A stretch of DNA of 64,000 nucleotides, taken from assembly GCF_963966145.1 (NCBI RefSeq), contig NC_091052.1, positions 20,088,001-20,152,000 of the forward strand, in the 5' to 3' direction. The notes beneath the pieces were generated by a model, which was not told the DNA's origin, made no database searches, and saw only the letters and a program-made list of their open reading frames with translations. The first letter of the stretch is position 1. Every line of letters begins with the position of its first letter. The position numbers were made by a program, and so were the translations under genes. This document shows, one piece after another, positions 54,120-64,000 of the stretch. Source of the DNA: Tenebrio molitor. Its lineage: Eukaryota > Arthropoda > Insecta > Coleoptera > Tenebrionidae.

Positions 54120-54790
54120 ACTTTTTTATAATGCTTTATTTGCCCTCTGGGCTTTCGGATTCCTGATTACAAACATAAAAATAACAATTCCAAAAATTAA
54201 CATTTTTCCCTATCCCCCACCCCTTTCTTTTATTGTTCTTTTCCTCTTGTTTCATATCTCTTTCATCCATATTATTTTCCTTACCTCTCTCTCATTTCGG
54301 TACATCCATTCAGTTGTCTATCTCTCTCTCTCTCCTCATAGCACATTCTGAACCTTCTTTCCTCTCCTTCCATCCAATACCTGTTTTCTCTCTCCTCGTT
54401 CCCACATCTAAATCTCGTCATTGTTTTTCTTTCTGTTGCACTCTCTCTCCCCAGGGACTGCGGAATTTTCTCTGTCAGACACATCTCATACTGCCTGTTG
54501 TATCTGGATTCTTTGATTCTTTCCCTTCTTTCTTGCTTGTCTGTGTCTTTGTCCCTTTCACTCAGTTCTACATTAATCCATCTTCCTTTTGCTCTTAATC
54601 TTTCCACTTCTTCACTGGCATACCCGTTTCTCTGACAGTATTTCTTTGTCTCCTTGTTTACTGTATTTTCTTTCTTTTCTCTCCAGCATTCCCTTAGTAT
54701 CCTGCACTATTCTCTTTCATCCATTTTGTCTTCAAACTTTGGCGCTCTTTTTCCCTCTTTCACTCTCAGTCTTTTGATGGTTATTATTTG
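54120..54790 (-). pseudogene. R1-like LINE, 3' fragment of ORF2
   Basis: The minus strand reads ILRECWREKKENTVNKETKK, YCQRNGYASEEVERLRAKGR, WINVELSERDKDTDKQER, then TRFRCGNEERENRYWMEGEE and RRFRMCYEERERDRQ. The YW.EGEE...CRMC-type cysteine region ends the reverse transcriptase polyprotein of many insect R1/LOA-like elements (recalled). One stop (E*CRI) breaks the upstream part. The strong pyrimidine bias of the plus strand at 54230-54780 is the complement of this purine-rich coding strand. No 5' domains remain. Confidence 0.75.
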
Positions 54791-57274
54791 AGAAAAATAT
54801 TGAGAAATGTATATTTAAGCATTGATTGCAGCGTCAGGAACTTGACTGTTATAAGAAGCAGACTCAATTTTTTTAAATCACTATTTTCGGTACAATTTTT
54901 TGTCGCACCTCTTTGGACCTCTTGTTTTTTGTATAATATTCAATATTGGACTCAAAATGTACCACTCCCAGAAGGGAAGTAGTTTCCATCGTCCAATATC
55001 AAAACTTTCTGGAACACTTCTACGATGAACAAGACACAAGCGAATGTTACATTCTAGGGCGAAAAAGCATCAATACAGGGAAACCTTCCGTTCTCCTTTT
55101 TCAAAAAAAAGCAAGAACATTTTCATCTATCACAATAGCCTTGGCGTAAGTTTTCGAGGACTTTAAACCAATAATAAAGTTTGTTTATTTCCCAGGACAT
55201 CAGTTTATTACAGGCGAATATTACCTGAAACCTGAAACCTAGAATGGTCAGTAAAAAAAAGTATTCCCGAAAAATGACAACGTATCTCCAAAATGACTCC
55301 AACCTGGTACGAATTGTCCTATATACATGCAATCTGTTCTCTACATGTGCTGTTCAGACTTGCTTGTATTTTTTAAATAACTAGAAAAATTTCTTGACTG
55401 TAAAAAATTAGATAAATGCAGAAGTAATTGCAGCAATAGTTTTTTTTTTAATTTCCTGTAAATAGAGTATAACTGCATTGCTGAATGCTTATTAGTTGTG
55501 GAAGAAGATTATACTAAGTATAAATAAAACTATTGATAAATTAAGCGAATATTTGTACTGTATTGATCATTAAATGGACGAATTAATTCATTATTATTTG
55601 TTAGCAAAATATTGTTCATCTCAGATTTAATAATAGATTTGTGAAACTTGGTCGACAAGGTGAGGTCAACTAATAATTATGAACTTTAATTGATTCCCTC
55701 GACGAGTGTATGACGAGGGAGTGGCTCCCAACACTCCCAACACAACTTCCTTACATAATCGTTCTGAACTTCCGGGCCATTAATCTTATAAAGCCATAAA
55801 CGATCTTTCTGTTCTGTCTGCACGTGAGCCTCACTTAGGGATAAAAATGTTGCTGCAAAGAAATATTAAATTTGAGACAAACACAACGAAAGAAACGAAG
55901 AAGCGGATGTTGCTTTAACTAAATTAAAGTTCCCATTTAATTCGAAATTGGAATAAAATGACAGCGCCGTTAATTTAAATTTAAATTTCAAATATTCTGC
56001 GGGTTTTTTAAGGCAAATTAGCAACTGAAAGGAAATTGGAGGGCGTGTAGCTTTGAACTGGTAGAAGCATAAAATATCTGATTAGTATACATTAGTCTGA
56101 ACACAAAACAAGACTGTTAAGGCGCAGAGCAGACGTAATTTCCAGTAACTCGTTTTCACTACCACCTGCAGGTTTTTGCTTCAGGAAAACCTATAATTGC
56201 ATTACCACATTGTCGTGCAAATTTTATTGCAAGCTTACAACCACCTGCACAAAATTTGGTTCAAGTTCTAGGTATTTTACATTGGAATAAATTACTGTAA
56301 CTTGTAACGGAAACGGATGCACACGTTAAGTTACAATAAAATATTTATTTATACTTGGAACAAGTGTACACTGTATTCAAACAGACAAAGCAATGTTAGT
56401 TGTTAGTTTCGGGAACTCTGTTTCACTCGAGACCGACAGCTAGTGCAAGAGAAAGGTGAGTTGGAGTTGCTATAACGAACTCTTGCTCCGAAAGAAAAAA
56501 AAGGAGACGACTTTCAGAAAATGTAACAAAACTTCGTCGTTGCTGGTAAAACGGTTCTAATTTATCATACACATGTAAATTAAAAAGGAAAATGTGGTTA
56601 ATATTGGTTTGTTTTAATTATTATAAATTCTAATCGTTTATCCAAGGAACTAAAATTGTAAATCTTAAGTGTAATAAATTTTGGTGTACTTTTGATTAAT
56701 TTGCAAAGTTTGAAAATAAACTTCAATTTGAGAGGAAAGTGAGGTGTTTACCTACTTAGGAAAACTGAAATTTAAACATTAAGCACCTACATCGAGTATT
56801 CAGCTGTTAGTTTCCAAATCAGATAACTAGATTTATCATTTGAAATGTCCACAGGTGGCTCGTCCGAGTCAAATGTAAAATCATTTCAAGCATGTCTCAA
56901 GATTTATCTATCAGTAATTGTTATAGGACATGTTTAATAATGAAATTATCCCTATTAAAAAAGCCTCTAAAAAGCAAAATAACGAAATTATTACCCAATA
57001 TTTAACCGGTGCCAGTGTGATGTAACACGAGTCGCCTGTGTGCATGGATGACAGATGTCAAAATCAAAAATAGCAAGATGGCCGTTCAACGTTAAAAAGT
57101 AAACTTTAGACTTTAGAAGACTTTACTAATATTATTGAACCTTCAAGTAATAATATTGCAACAAGAGAACTAGGAATTACTGGTACCTTAAAATTTGAAA
57201 ACTGTCATGTTTCTGTAACTGCAGCAAAAGAAAATAAATGACTTCATGATTCGCTTGAAGATAAAATAGTATAC
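54791..57274. other. Unassigned AT-rich DNA
   Basis: No gene or repeat family assigned. The frames near 54946-55332 have no features. A small CCCTCGACGAG / CGAGGG hairpin is at about 55697-55722. Confidence 0.4.
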
Positions 57275-57393
57275 ATATATCATTCAGAGTAGAAGGGCTT
57301 TTTGTGCTTCGCCCAGTTGGCGACCTCGACTTCGCCTCGGTCTTCAATCTCTGGGCTTAGCGGAAAAAGTCTCACTTCCACTCTTAATGATAT
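57275..57393. repeat. CG-rich-centred palindrome
   Basis: ATATCATTCAGAGTAGAAG at the left faces CTTCCACTCTTAATGATAT at the right. Inside, GGGCTTTTTGTGCTTCGCCC and CCTCGACTTCGCCTCGG. Confidence 0.65.
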
Positions 57394-57562
57394 AATCTAC
57401 CATTAATTCATTATGAGACAATATTCGTTACATTAGACAATTAGTTCAAACAAATGGACAATAAAATAAAAACAAAAATTTGTTAACTTTACACTAGTTA
57501 CTAGAGAAAACTATTTATCTGTAAACTTAAAATATTGAAATATATTTATGACATTATTTATA

Positions 57563-57791
57563 CAGGGTCATTATAAATGATTGTCCCATTGAAGTTGGCG
57601 TTGAAAACCCACACAAATTTGGGATGTGCCGCTATCTTCGCAACGTTAGACAAACTAGTAGACAAATTTACACTACCGCGAGCAGCGCTACCTATCGGCG
57701 ATGCTAGTCTCACTCATGTTATAAAGCTTGCGGCACATTCAACGACGTCACCAACACCTACTGCGATGAGACAATCATTTATAATGACCCG
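57563..57791. mobile_element. Mariner-type MITE (229 bp)
   Basis: CAGGGTCATTATAAATGATT at the left and AATCATTTATAATGACCCG at the right, with TA duplications at 57561-57562 and 57792-57793. Inner GTTGGCGTTGAA and CAACGACGTCACCAAC loosely resemble family X. Confidence 0.8.
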
Positions 57792-57923
57792 TAGAAGCTG
57801 AACATTACATTCTCGAATTTATGCTGAGAATTAGTTTAACAATCCCGATAATTTAATTTTTACAAGGAAATAATTTATTTGTTGGGTCAAAATCCTTTAA
57901 ACGCACGCAAATACATACATTTA

Positions 57924-58067
57924 GTGCGATTCTGTTTCAAAATTTCACAAGATTGTTATTGAACAATATTGATTTTGCATAGATCCAACCAATCAACAGC
58001 TTCATATCATAGCAACTAGAACATTGTTATATAGCAATATCGGTAAATTTTAGAACAGAATCGCACC
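57924..58067. mobile_element. Small MITE with GTGCGATTCTGTT ends
   Basis: GTGCGATTCTGTTTCAAAAT at the left pairs with ATTTTAGAACAGAATCGCAC at the right. Target duplication not clear. Confidence 0.65.
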
Positions 58068-59473
58068 AATAATATGCCTTTGTACTTTCTTACAAAAATA
58101 TACGAGAAATTCACTTTTAATTCCCCGCTGCCGACTGCCAGTTTAGTGCTTGGAGTTTTGGTGAAAACATTTTTCTTGCCATGTTCGCACTTGACTAAAC
58201 AATTATTTGAGATTTACGGTTGCGTCAATATTTTCTTAAGAATATATTTGTAGATTATAAAATATAAGAAATCTCCGCGAATTGTCTGCCCGGTGCAGAT
58301 ATGAAAGACTTAATGTTTTTATATACGACCGGAAGAGAACAATGAAATGAAATAGGAAAACGGTCGTAAAACAACATGTGGGGAAAATGTGGTTCTGCCT
58401 GTTTTGCTGAACAAGAAGAATAAAATCAAAATTATTTTGAGCCATAATTATGGCAGTATGTCGTAACGATGTTAGGATAGACCATGTCACTCGATCTATC
58501 CCTAACTACATCGGAAGTTAGCTAATCATCGCCGATGCTATAAACTTACGATAATTAATGTGCTGGTATAGTTCAAAAAGATGATTAATGGTGAGGAACC
58601 TTTATAAACTTGTAACGTGATCGTGATTTATTATTAATCGAGAAATCTTGTAATTTGTCTGCTAGGTTGGATTTAATGTTGTTTAAAAGCTTTTTTTTCG
58701 ATAATTCAATTTTATCGCCAACTTAGTGTGTTAACTCTATTCTGATATAGTACGTGCATATTCCATTTTAAAGTAATGACTTGTTTGCCAACAGCACAAG
58801 GAAAAGCAAAAACATTATAAGTAAACACTTTTAGCGTTCATTGTGTACATAGTACGTGTAATACTATACACCGGCCTTCCTATATAAAATAATGTGATTA
58901 TTGTTGTTGTTTTATTTTTGTTTTAAGAAACTGTATTGTTAAACACGAAATGTGTTATAAAAAGTTTCGAGTATTTTTAAATTACGAATAACTTAAAAAA
59001 AAATAAATACTGATCGAAAAAAGTTAGGGATATTGATATTATAATTTATGACGTATCCCAAGAAGAGAAAAAGTTTGACATAAGTCAAAACTTGTTATAT
59101 GTGTGAAAACGTTTATTAAAAAAACATTTCAATAATTCTTTTTAAAAAAACTTACTAATGCATTTTACCAAAGTTAACTTAAATATTTAGCAATATCCTT
59201 AACGTTTTTCGATCAGTTTATATGTATTCGTTGGTGTTAATTAGTACTTTCCAAGCTCTTCTGCTGCGCAGATTTGTAAAGCAACTTTCCATATTCGTTG
59301 AGATGAAAATTTAATTAAACGTGTCAAAACGCAATTAAGAAAAGTAATCACTCAACAACATACAAAACTACAAAGCAATTAAAATTGCAAAAGAAAAATA
59401 ATTAAAAGAAAGCTTCTCGTAATTATTCCTTGGGCGCCCCGGGAAATGTAAAATACTCGGTTTGTGTCTTATA
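58068..59473. other. Non-coding DNA
   Basis: AT-rich. The minus-strand frame 58236-58490 has no features. Nothing else identified. Confidence 0.4.
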
Positions 59474-59970
59474 CAGGTGTCCCCAAAAAAGAAGACGAGT
59501 TCATAACTCCCTTATTTATAAGAGGATTTCAACTATTTATACAGCAAATTAAATGGTTCTGAATAGGCTATAAAAGGACCTAATAAATTCATGTATAATC
59601 CCAAAGGGTTCAATGGTAAACTGTCAAAATTTTTTTTTCAAATACGAACATATACTTTTTTTAGAAATTCTGATAGATATTTTTATTCTGAAAACAACAA
59701 TGTATCACAAGTATACACTTACATACCAAAAATACAAAAAAAAAAAAATTGTTAAAAAACGCTACTATCGTCTATGTGCTCCATTTTGCGCTAAACATTG
59801 TCGGCATCTCTGCGCAATCCCATAACCCATATGTTACTATTTGTCATTTATTTTTCCAGGTAACTTAATTTGGTTATTACAGAGTAATGCAGTGTCTTTT
59901 GATAGCTTCTCACTTGGTGCTTGTCATTTTTTCAAAAGTTAGTGTTATTTTCTTATGTGAGGTTATACAT
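59474..59970 (+). mobile_element. MITE family Y, truncated copy
   Basis: Starts CAGGTGTCCCCAAAAAAGAA after TA (59472-59473) and follows the 59984 copy for about 490 bp through TTTGCGCTAAACATTG, TTAGTGTTATTTTC and GTGAGGTTATAC, then stops. The right end is missing. Confidence 0.8.
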
Positions 59971-59983
59971 TATACATTATATA

Positions 59984-60709
59984 CAGGTGTCCCCAAAAAA
60001 GAAGACGAGTCCATAACTCCGTTATTTATCGGAAGATTTTAATTATCTGTACACCAAATTAAATGATTGTTAATAGGCTACAAAATGGCCTAATAAATTC
60101 AAGTATAGCCCCATGGACTTCAAGGGTAAACTGTCAAAAAAAAAATTTTCAAATGGGATTACATATTATTTTTTAATAATTATGATAGAGATTTTTATTC
60201 TGAAAATAACAGTGTATCACAAGTATACACTTAAATACCAAAAATTCACAAAAAAAAATGTAAAAAAACGCTACTATCGTCATGTTCCATTTTGCGCTAA
60301 ACATTGGGGGCATATCTGCGCGATCCCACATATTATTATTTGTCATTTGTTTTTCTAGCTACCTTAATTTGGTTATTACATTGTAACGCAATGCATTTTG
60401 ACAGCTTTTCGCTTGGTGCTCGTCATTTGTTTCAAAAGTTAGTGTTATTTTTTTTTATGTCAAGTTATACTTGTGATACATTGTTATTTTTAGAATTAAA
60501 ATCTCTATCAGAATTACTAAAAAAAAGTATGTAATCCCATTTGAAAAAAAATATTTTGACAGTTTAGTCTTGAAGCCCTTGGAACTATACGTCAATTTAT
60601 TAAGCCGTTTTGTAGCCTATTAAAAACCATTTAATTTGGTGTATATATAATTAAAATCCTCCGATAAATAAGGGAGTTATGGACTCCTCTTTTTTTTTGG
60701 GACACTCTG
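59984..60709. mobile_element. MITE family Y, complete copy (726 bp)
   Basis: Left end CAGGTGTCCCCAAAAAAGAA and right end TTTTTTTTGGGACACTCTG, inverted over about 170 bp (CTCCGTTATTTATCGG, GTATAGCCCCATGGACTTCA and partners). TA duplications at 59982-59983 and 60710-60711. The apparent frames inside (60113-60534) are not conserved between copies. Confidence 0.85.
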
Positions 60710-61747
60710 TATATCAGAATTACAAAAACAAGTATGTGTTCGTATTTGAAAAAATTGTAGTGACACAGTTTAAAATTTAAATTTGAATTCCCGGTACCGC
60801 CACAATAACGCGCCAAAAACGAAAGTACTACCGGACAGACGAGGAACTAAGGGAGGGGTTGGCAACACGGCAGGTAGAGGGTAAATAGGGGGAGAGACGG
60901 AGAGAGGCCACTTTTTGGCGGGTTCCGACGTGTGAAGGTGTGTTTTTTTTGTTTTGAAAAGAATCCAGGGTGTTAAGAGAGATCCAAGATTTTGAATACG
61001 CGAGCTTAAAGGGAATCAACCCCGCTGTCGTCCCGGGTAGATATTTTGTGTTCGATTCGAATATTAAACCGTTTAACCCGCGTGTGTGGTATTTAGCATG
61101 CCAGAACCACGTGGTAGAAGGTATGTTTGTAGATATTATTTTGTTGCATGTTGTTTCTCTCGAGAAGCACCCAGTTATTAATTTTAAGTCTTTCTCCCGG
61201 GAGGTGCTATTTTCAGGCAATTAGTTAGTTTCGCAAATTAGTAACTATCGGCTGATTCACATGCGTCCATTTTTTTGCCACCATTTTCTAGCGGCACTTT
61301 ACCCGCCATTTTGTTTAGCCCAGCCCGCGATTGTAACATTCGTAGTCACGGAAAGAAGGTGTCGTTACTTACGTTGCTACTTACCTTTGTGATATTGTAA
61401 TCTTTGTTTTGTTGAATTAAACTCGGTTTTCAATGTGTCGCTAGGTTTCGGATGAGGCAGAGTTAGAATGTTGTAGGTACGACCCTATGGGAGCTAGGTG
61501 ACTTTCAGGAAGTCGTGGGGTTAGCTGGTAAAGTAACGTGGGGTCAACGGTTAGTTAGCGGAGACGGACCTAAACCTTGCTTTATGCGGCTCTAGGATGT
61601 TGACGTGAAGCCCCGCGACAGTTCTCGACCTCGTGGTTTGTCGGTAAACGGTTGGTTGGGGAAGGTGGATCTAGGCCTTGCTTTATGCAGCTCTGGGATG
61701 CTCATCGTACAACCCCGAGACGTAGTCCGACGAGCGTTAACACGAGT

Positions 61748-62501
61748 GGATCTACGTCAACTGGACGCGGTAAACTAGTCGCGCGAAAACTGGTCGCCGC
61801 AACCTGGACGCGCGACAATTGGACGCGACGAAAATTGGACTCGAGAGAATAATTATAATATGTAATAATTATAATAATTAATTGTGCTATTACATATTAA
61901 AAATGTTCACACCCGTCAACAAAAGAAATGAAATAAAATAGAATAATAAGTAAATTTAAGTAATAAACCGAAATATTTACAAAGTACCGAAAGCCGAAAA
62001 CCTGTAGCATTTGAGCACCGGCTTAAATAATCTTACCAGCAACTGTTTTCTTATTTCCCTAATTGTTTCTTAAGAAAGGAACCACCCCACTGATAAGAAT
62101 AATACCTACTCTGGACGGAAGGGTTAGATAGGTAAATATTACATCCCTAACAAGTATTATAAAATTCTAAAGAAAAAGAGAATGTTTCCTAAAAGCTGTA
62201 ACATATCTTAAAAATTAAAAAAAAGCTATATTCTGTCTCGTGATTCGGAAGTCACGTTAAGCCGTTGGTTCCGGTCTATTGAGTTGGTCATCATGCCCCT
62301 CATAGATTTGTAAACCAGTCCTAGGCTGTGCAACAATTTTTTTTTGATACCCTTAATAAGGAATTTATGAAGTTAATTACTTCAAATATTGTGAAATAAT
62401 TTCAAAGCATGCCGCATGCGTCCACCGTCCAATTGTCGCGCGTCCAGGTTGCGGCGAACAGTTTTCGCGCGTCCAGTTTTCGGCGTCCAATTGACGTGAC
62501 A
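61748..62501. mobile_element. Element with GGACGCGCGA terminal arrays and 21-bp flanking duplication (754 bp)
   Basis: Bases 61727-61747 and 62502-62522 are identical 21-bp direct repeats, and copy A has no such insertion. The ends are inverted arrays: ACTGGACGCGG, TCGCGCGAAAACTGGTCGCC, CAACCTGGACGCGCGACAAT at the left, with the complementary GCGTCCAGGTTGCGG and GCGCGTCCAGTTTTCGGCG at the right, about 85 bp each side. The unit (AACTGGACGCGCGA) recurs three to four times per end. No coding capacity. The interior holds a SINE tail (62225-62345). Confidence 0.75.
62225..62345 (+). mobile_element. SINE copy 3 (tail only)
   Basis: GCTATATTCTGTCTCGTGAT through GTCATCATGCCCCTCATAG to CCTAGGCTGTGCAAC. 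The head and B box are absent. Confidence 0.75.
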
Positions 62502-63162
62502 CCGACGAGCGTTAACACGAGTATATACCTAGAAATGTGACTTGATCTCAGACGATTCAGATTATTCTTCTGAGTCCCCTCGCGGCCGAGAGTTTGTTAC
62601 TTCCAGCTCTTAAGCTCTTGTTGGCGTACCTTGACCGCGTATTTACTAATTAAGTATAGGTTTGGCATTAATCGAGTTGTAAAATATGAGTAATACCTGG
62701 GATACGGTTTGAAGAGGGTTTTTATCCGTCCCTGTCTGTGATAACTGCATTGTAATTCGGTTACTTGTTTTTTGCAAACTTTAACTTGTATATTTTGTTG
62801 TCATTTACCCGTTTCTGTTCATTTTTAAGTGTTACCACATTAATATTATTGACTGGCTTTGCAACGGCCCCTACCTAGTTAATTTACTTTAATTCGTTAA
62901 ACTTAATTCCAATTATTTTCGCTTCGTTTCATTTGTTCGTCGGAAATCAAAGTTATTACAGGCATTTTTCAATAAAAGGTATTTTGCGTCCCTCACTCAG
63001 GTGTTGTATTTGCGGTACTCTTCCAACTGGAACCCTCATCGTTTGCGTTCCGAACCTTTTCCGCTAAAAATAAAAACACAACGTAAGGCCCTTCGCTTCG
63101 ATGACGATCACTACCACACTTGTATCAGTTTTGCGCAGGCTCGAATATTAGATCATTACAAT

Positions 63163-63316
63163 ATTTTGACAGTTTAGCCTTGAAGCCCTTGGGGCTATAC
63201 GTAATTTTATTAGGCCCTTTTGTAGCCTATTCGCAACCATTTTATTTGGTGTATAGATAATTAAAATCCTCCGATAAATAAGAGAGCTATTGACTCGTAT
63301 TTTTTTGGGACACCTG
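63163..63316 (-). mobile_element. MITE family Y, right-end fragment
   Basis: TTTTGACAGTTTAGCCTTGA, GCCCTTGGGGCTATACG and GATAAATAAGAGAGCTATTG, ending GGGACACCTG with TA at 63317-63318. It joins directly to the end of retroelement copy B. Confidence 0.75.
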
Positions 63317-63862
63317 TATATTTAAATTTAGTGTGGAACTGTTCTGATAATGTCAAATTAAACTAGGAAAAGTGCCAACCTTTGATAAAAATAATTTCAA
63401 AAATTATAATAACTTCATTTAAGAATTAAGAAATAGAAATGTATCATTTATTATTTATTAACAACCTCACAACTGTTAACTATTTGAATAAAACTCGATA
63501 CTTCCACACAAGAAGTTGTAACAAATTTATTAACTAATGAAAGTTAAACAATATTTTTAAGCAAAAGCTTATTCAAGAAAAATGCCCGACTTATTCCGCA
63601 GTCAGGGTAAGAGTCCCTTTGTTTTTCCCGTTGCGTGCGCTCCCCTTACTCGACCTCATTCGTCCCGGGTCGCGGCTAATCGTTCACCCCCTTGAGTCCA
63701 AGCTAACACAACCTGACACATTTTCCGACAAACCACACTAGTCTAAAAAAAAAAAATAATAAGAAGTTCAAATTCAATAGGAGATAATTTTTTACGTAAT
63801 GAATTGCACTTATTTACAAAATTTCACTTTTTGTCTGTTGCCGCAATTTTAATGTCTAAATA
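63317..63862. other. Unassigned DNA with a GC-richer patch
   Basis: 63600-63730 is much richer in GC than its surroundings (CCCGTTGCGTGCGCTCCCC, TCGTCCCGGGTCGCGGC). No frame or repeat partner in the window explains it. Confidence 0.4.
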
Positions 63863-64000
63863 CAGGCTGTTTGAAAATTGCTAGTACAAAAAAAACCTGG
63901 TAATTGGTGATGGTGAGTTGAAGTCATCGGCAAAAGAAAATTCTAATAAAAATCCTCTAGTTTTCGAGATAAAAATTACTAAAAATTGGGTTAAAATTGT
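63863..64000 (+). mobile_element. Left end of a possible mariner-type element, cut by the window edge
   Basis: TA followed by CAGGCTGTTTGAAAATTGCT has the TA-CAG form seen at the other mariner ends in this window. The right end lies outside, so this is a form match only. Confidence 0.35.

Larger units (their letters stand above)
60820..63162 (+). mobile_element. Retroelement of unassigned type, copy B, split by another element
   Basis: Sense-strand partner of copy A (32150-33620). A coding-like frame at 60970-61224 reads EIQDFEYASLKGINPAVVPG, RYFVFDSNIKPFNPRVW and NHVVEGMFVDIILLH..SLEKHPVINFK. Next come the 3' region with two diverged tandem units of about 125 bp (61545-61740), then the inserted element (61748-62501). 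The conserved terminal block ends with ATTTTTCAATAAAAGGTA and about 190 bases to GATCATTACA. The sequence before 60970 is GC-richer and could be more of the element or flank. No protease, reverse transcriptase or integrase motif is in reach, so I cannot place it. Confidence 0.6.

Noticed and set aside
54281..54607. Host gene for an arginine/glutamate-rich protein
   Set aside because: It matches the C-terminal pattern of R1-like LINE ORF2 and has no start or upstream domains of its own.
60113..60534. Lysine/tyrosine-rich frames in MITE Y
   Set aside because: Not preserved between MITE copies, and AT-rich translation artefacts.
1..64000. CRISPR array, bacterial operon or prophage
   Set aside because: No regularly spaced identical repeats, no bacterial gene layout, and introns and insect transposons throughout.

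Overview
The window reads as an AT-rich insect genome. Genes have short GT-AG introns, introns and intergenic DNA are AT-rich, there are no tRNA or rRNA genes, and most of the sequence is transposon debris. The repeat types and the GD-type protease fit a holometabolous insect. A beetle is my best guess, but this is inference and nothing in the sequence proves the order.

Host genes are few. A well-supported five-exon gene on the minus strand (6443-7416) encodes a six-span DRAM/Frag1-type membrane protein of about 240 residues. A second DRAM-type last exon sits on the plus strand at 3531-3709, pointing towards it. A four-exon plus-strand gene (27388-30935) encodes a 427-residue secreted serine protease with a gastrulation-defective (GD) N-terminal region and a complete His-Asp-Ser triad. 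Weaker candidate exons lie at 2-94, 1685-1858 with 5684-5788, 22854-22966, 23838-24013, 24425-24491 with 25518-25597, and 31711-31930.

The rest is layered mobile DNA. From 10.4 to 20.6 kb there is a deep nest. A minus-strand retroelement C-terminus is split by a 5'-truncated CR1/jockey-type LINE, which is itself split by a mariner. The retroelement is also hit by a second mariner that carries a SINE. A third mariner next door, an inverted close relative of the first, contains a CACTA-like element. From 36.3 to 42.8 kb a full-length P-superfamily element (terminal inverted repeats, 7-8 bp target duplication, THAP domain, decayed transposase) sits in an older repeat, and its transposase is split by a mariner-type element. 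RTE, gag-like, CR1-like and R1-like retroelement fragments follow. Near 61-63 kb a retroelement of unassigned type is split by an element with long terminal arrays and 21-bp flanking duplications. A smaller element of similar design, with 11-bp duplications, splits a SINE at 53.2-53.9 kb. Many mariner-type MITEs, foldback elements and CG-rich palindromes are scattered between these.

I found no CRISPR array, bacterial operon, origin or intact autonomous transposon. The most unusual items are the two elements with terminal arrays, the codon-exact nested insertions and the repeated palindromes with a CG-rich centre.
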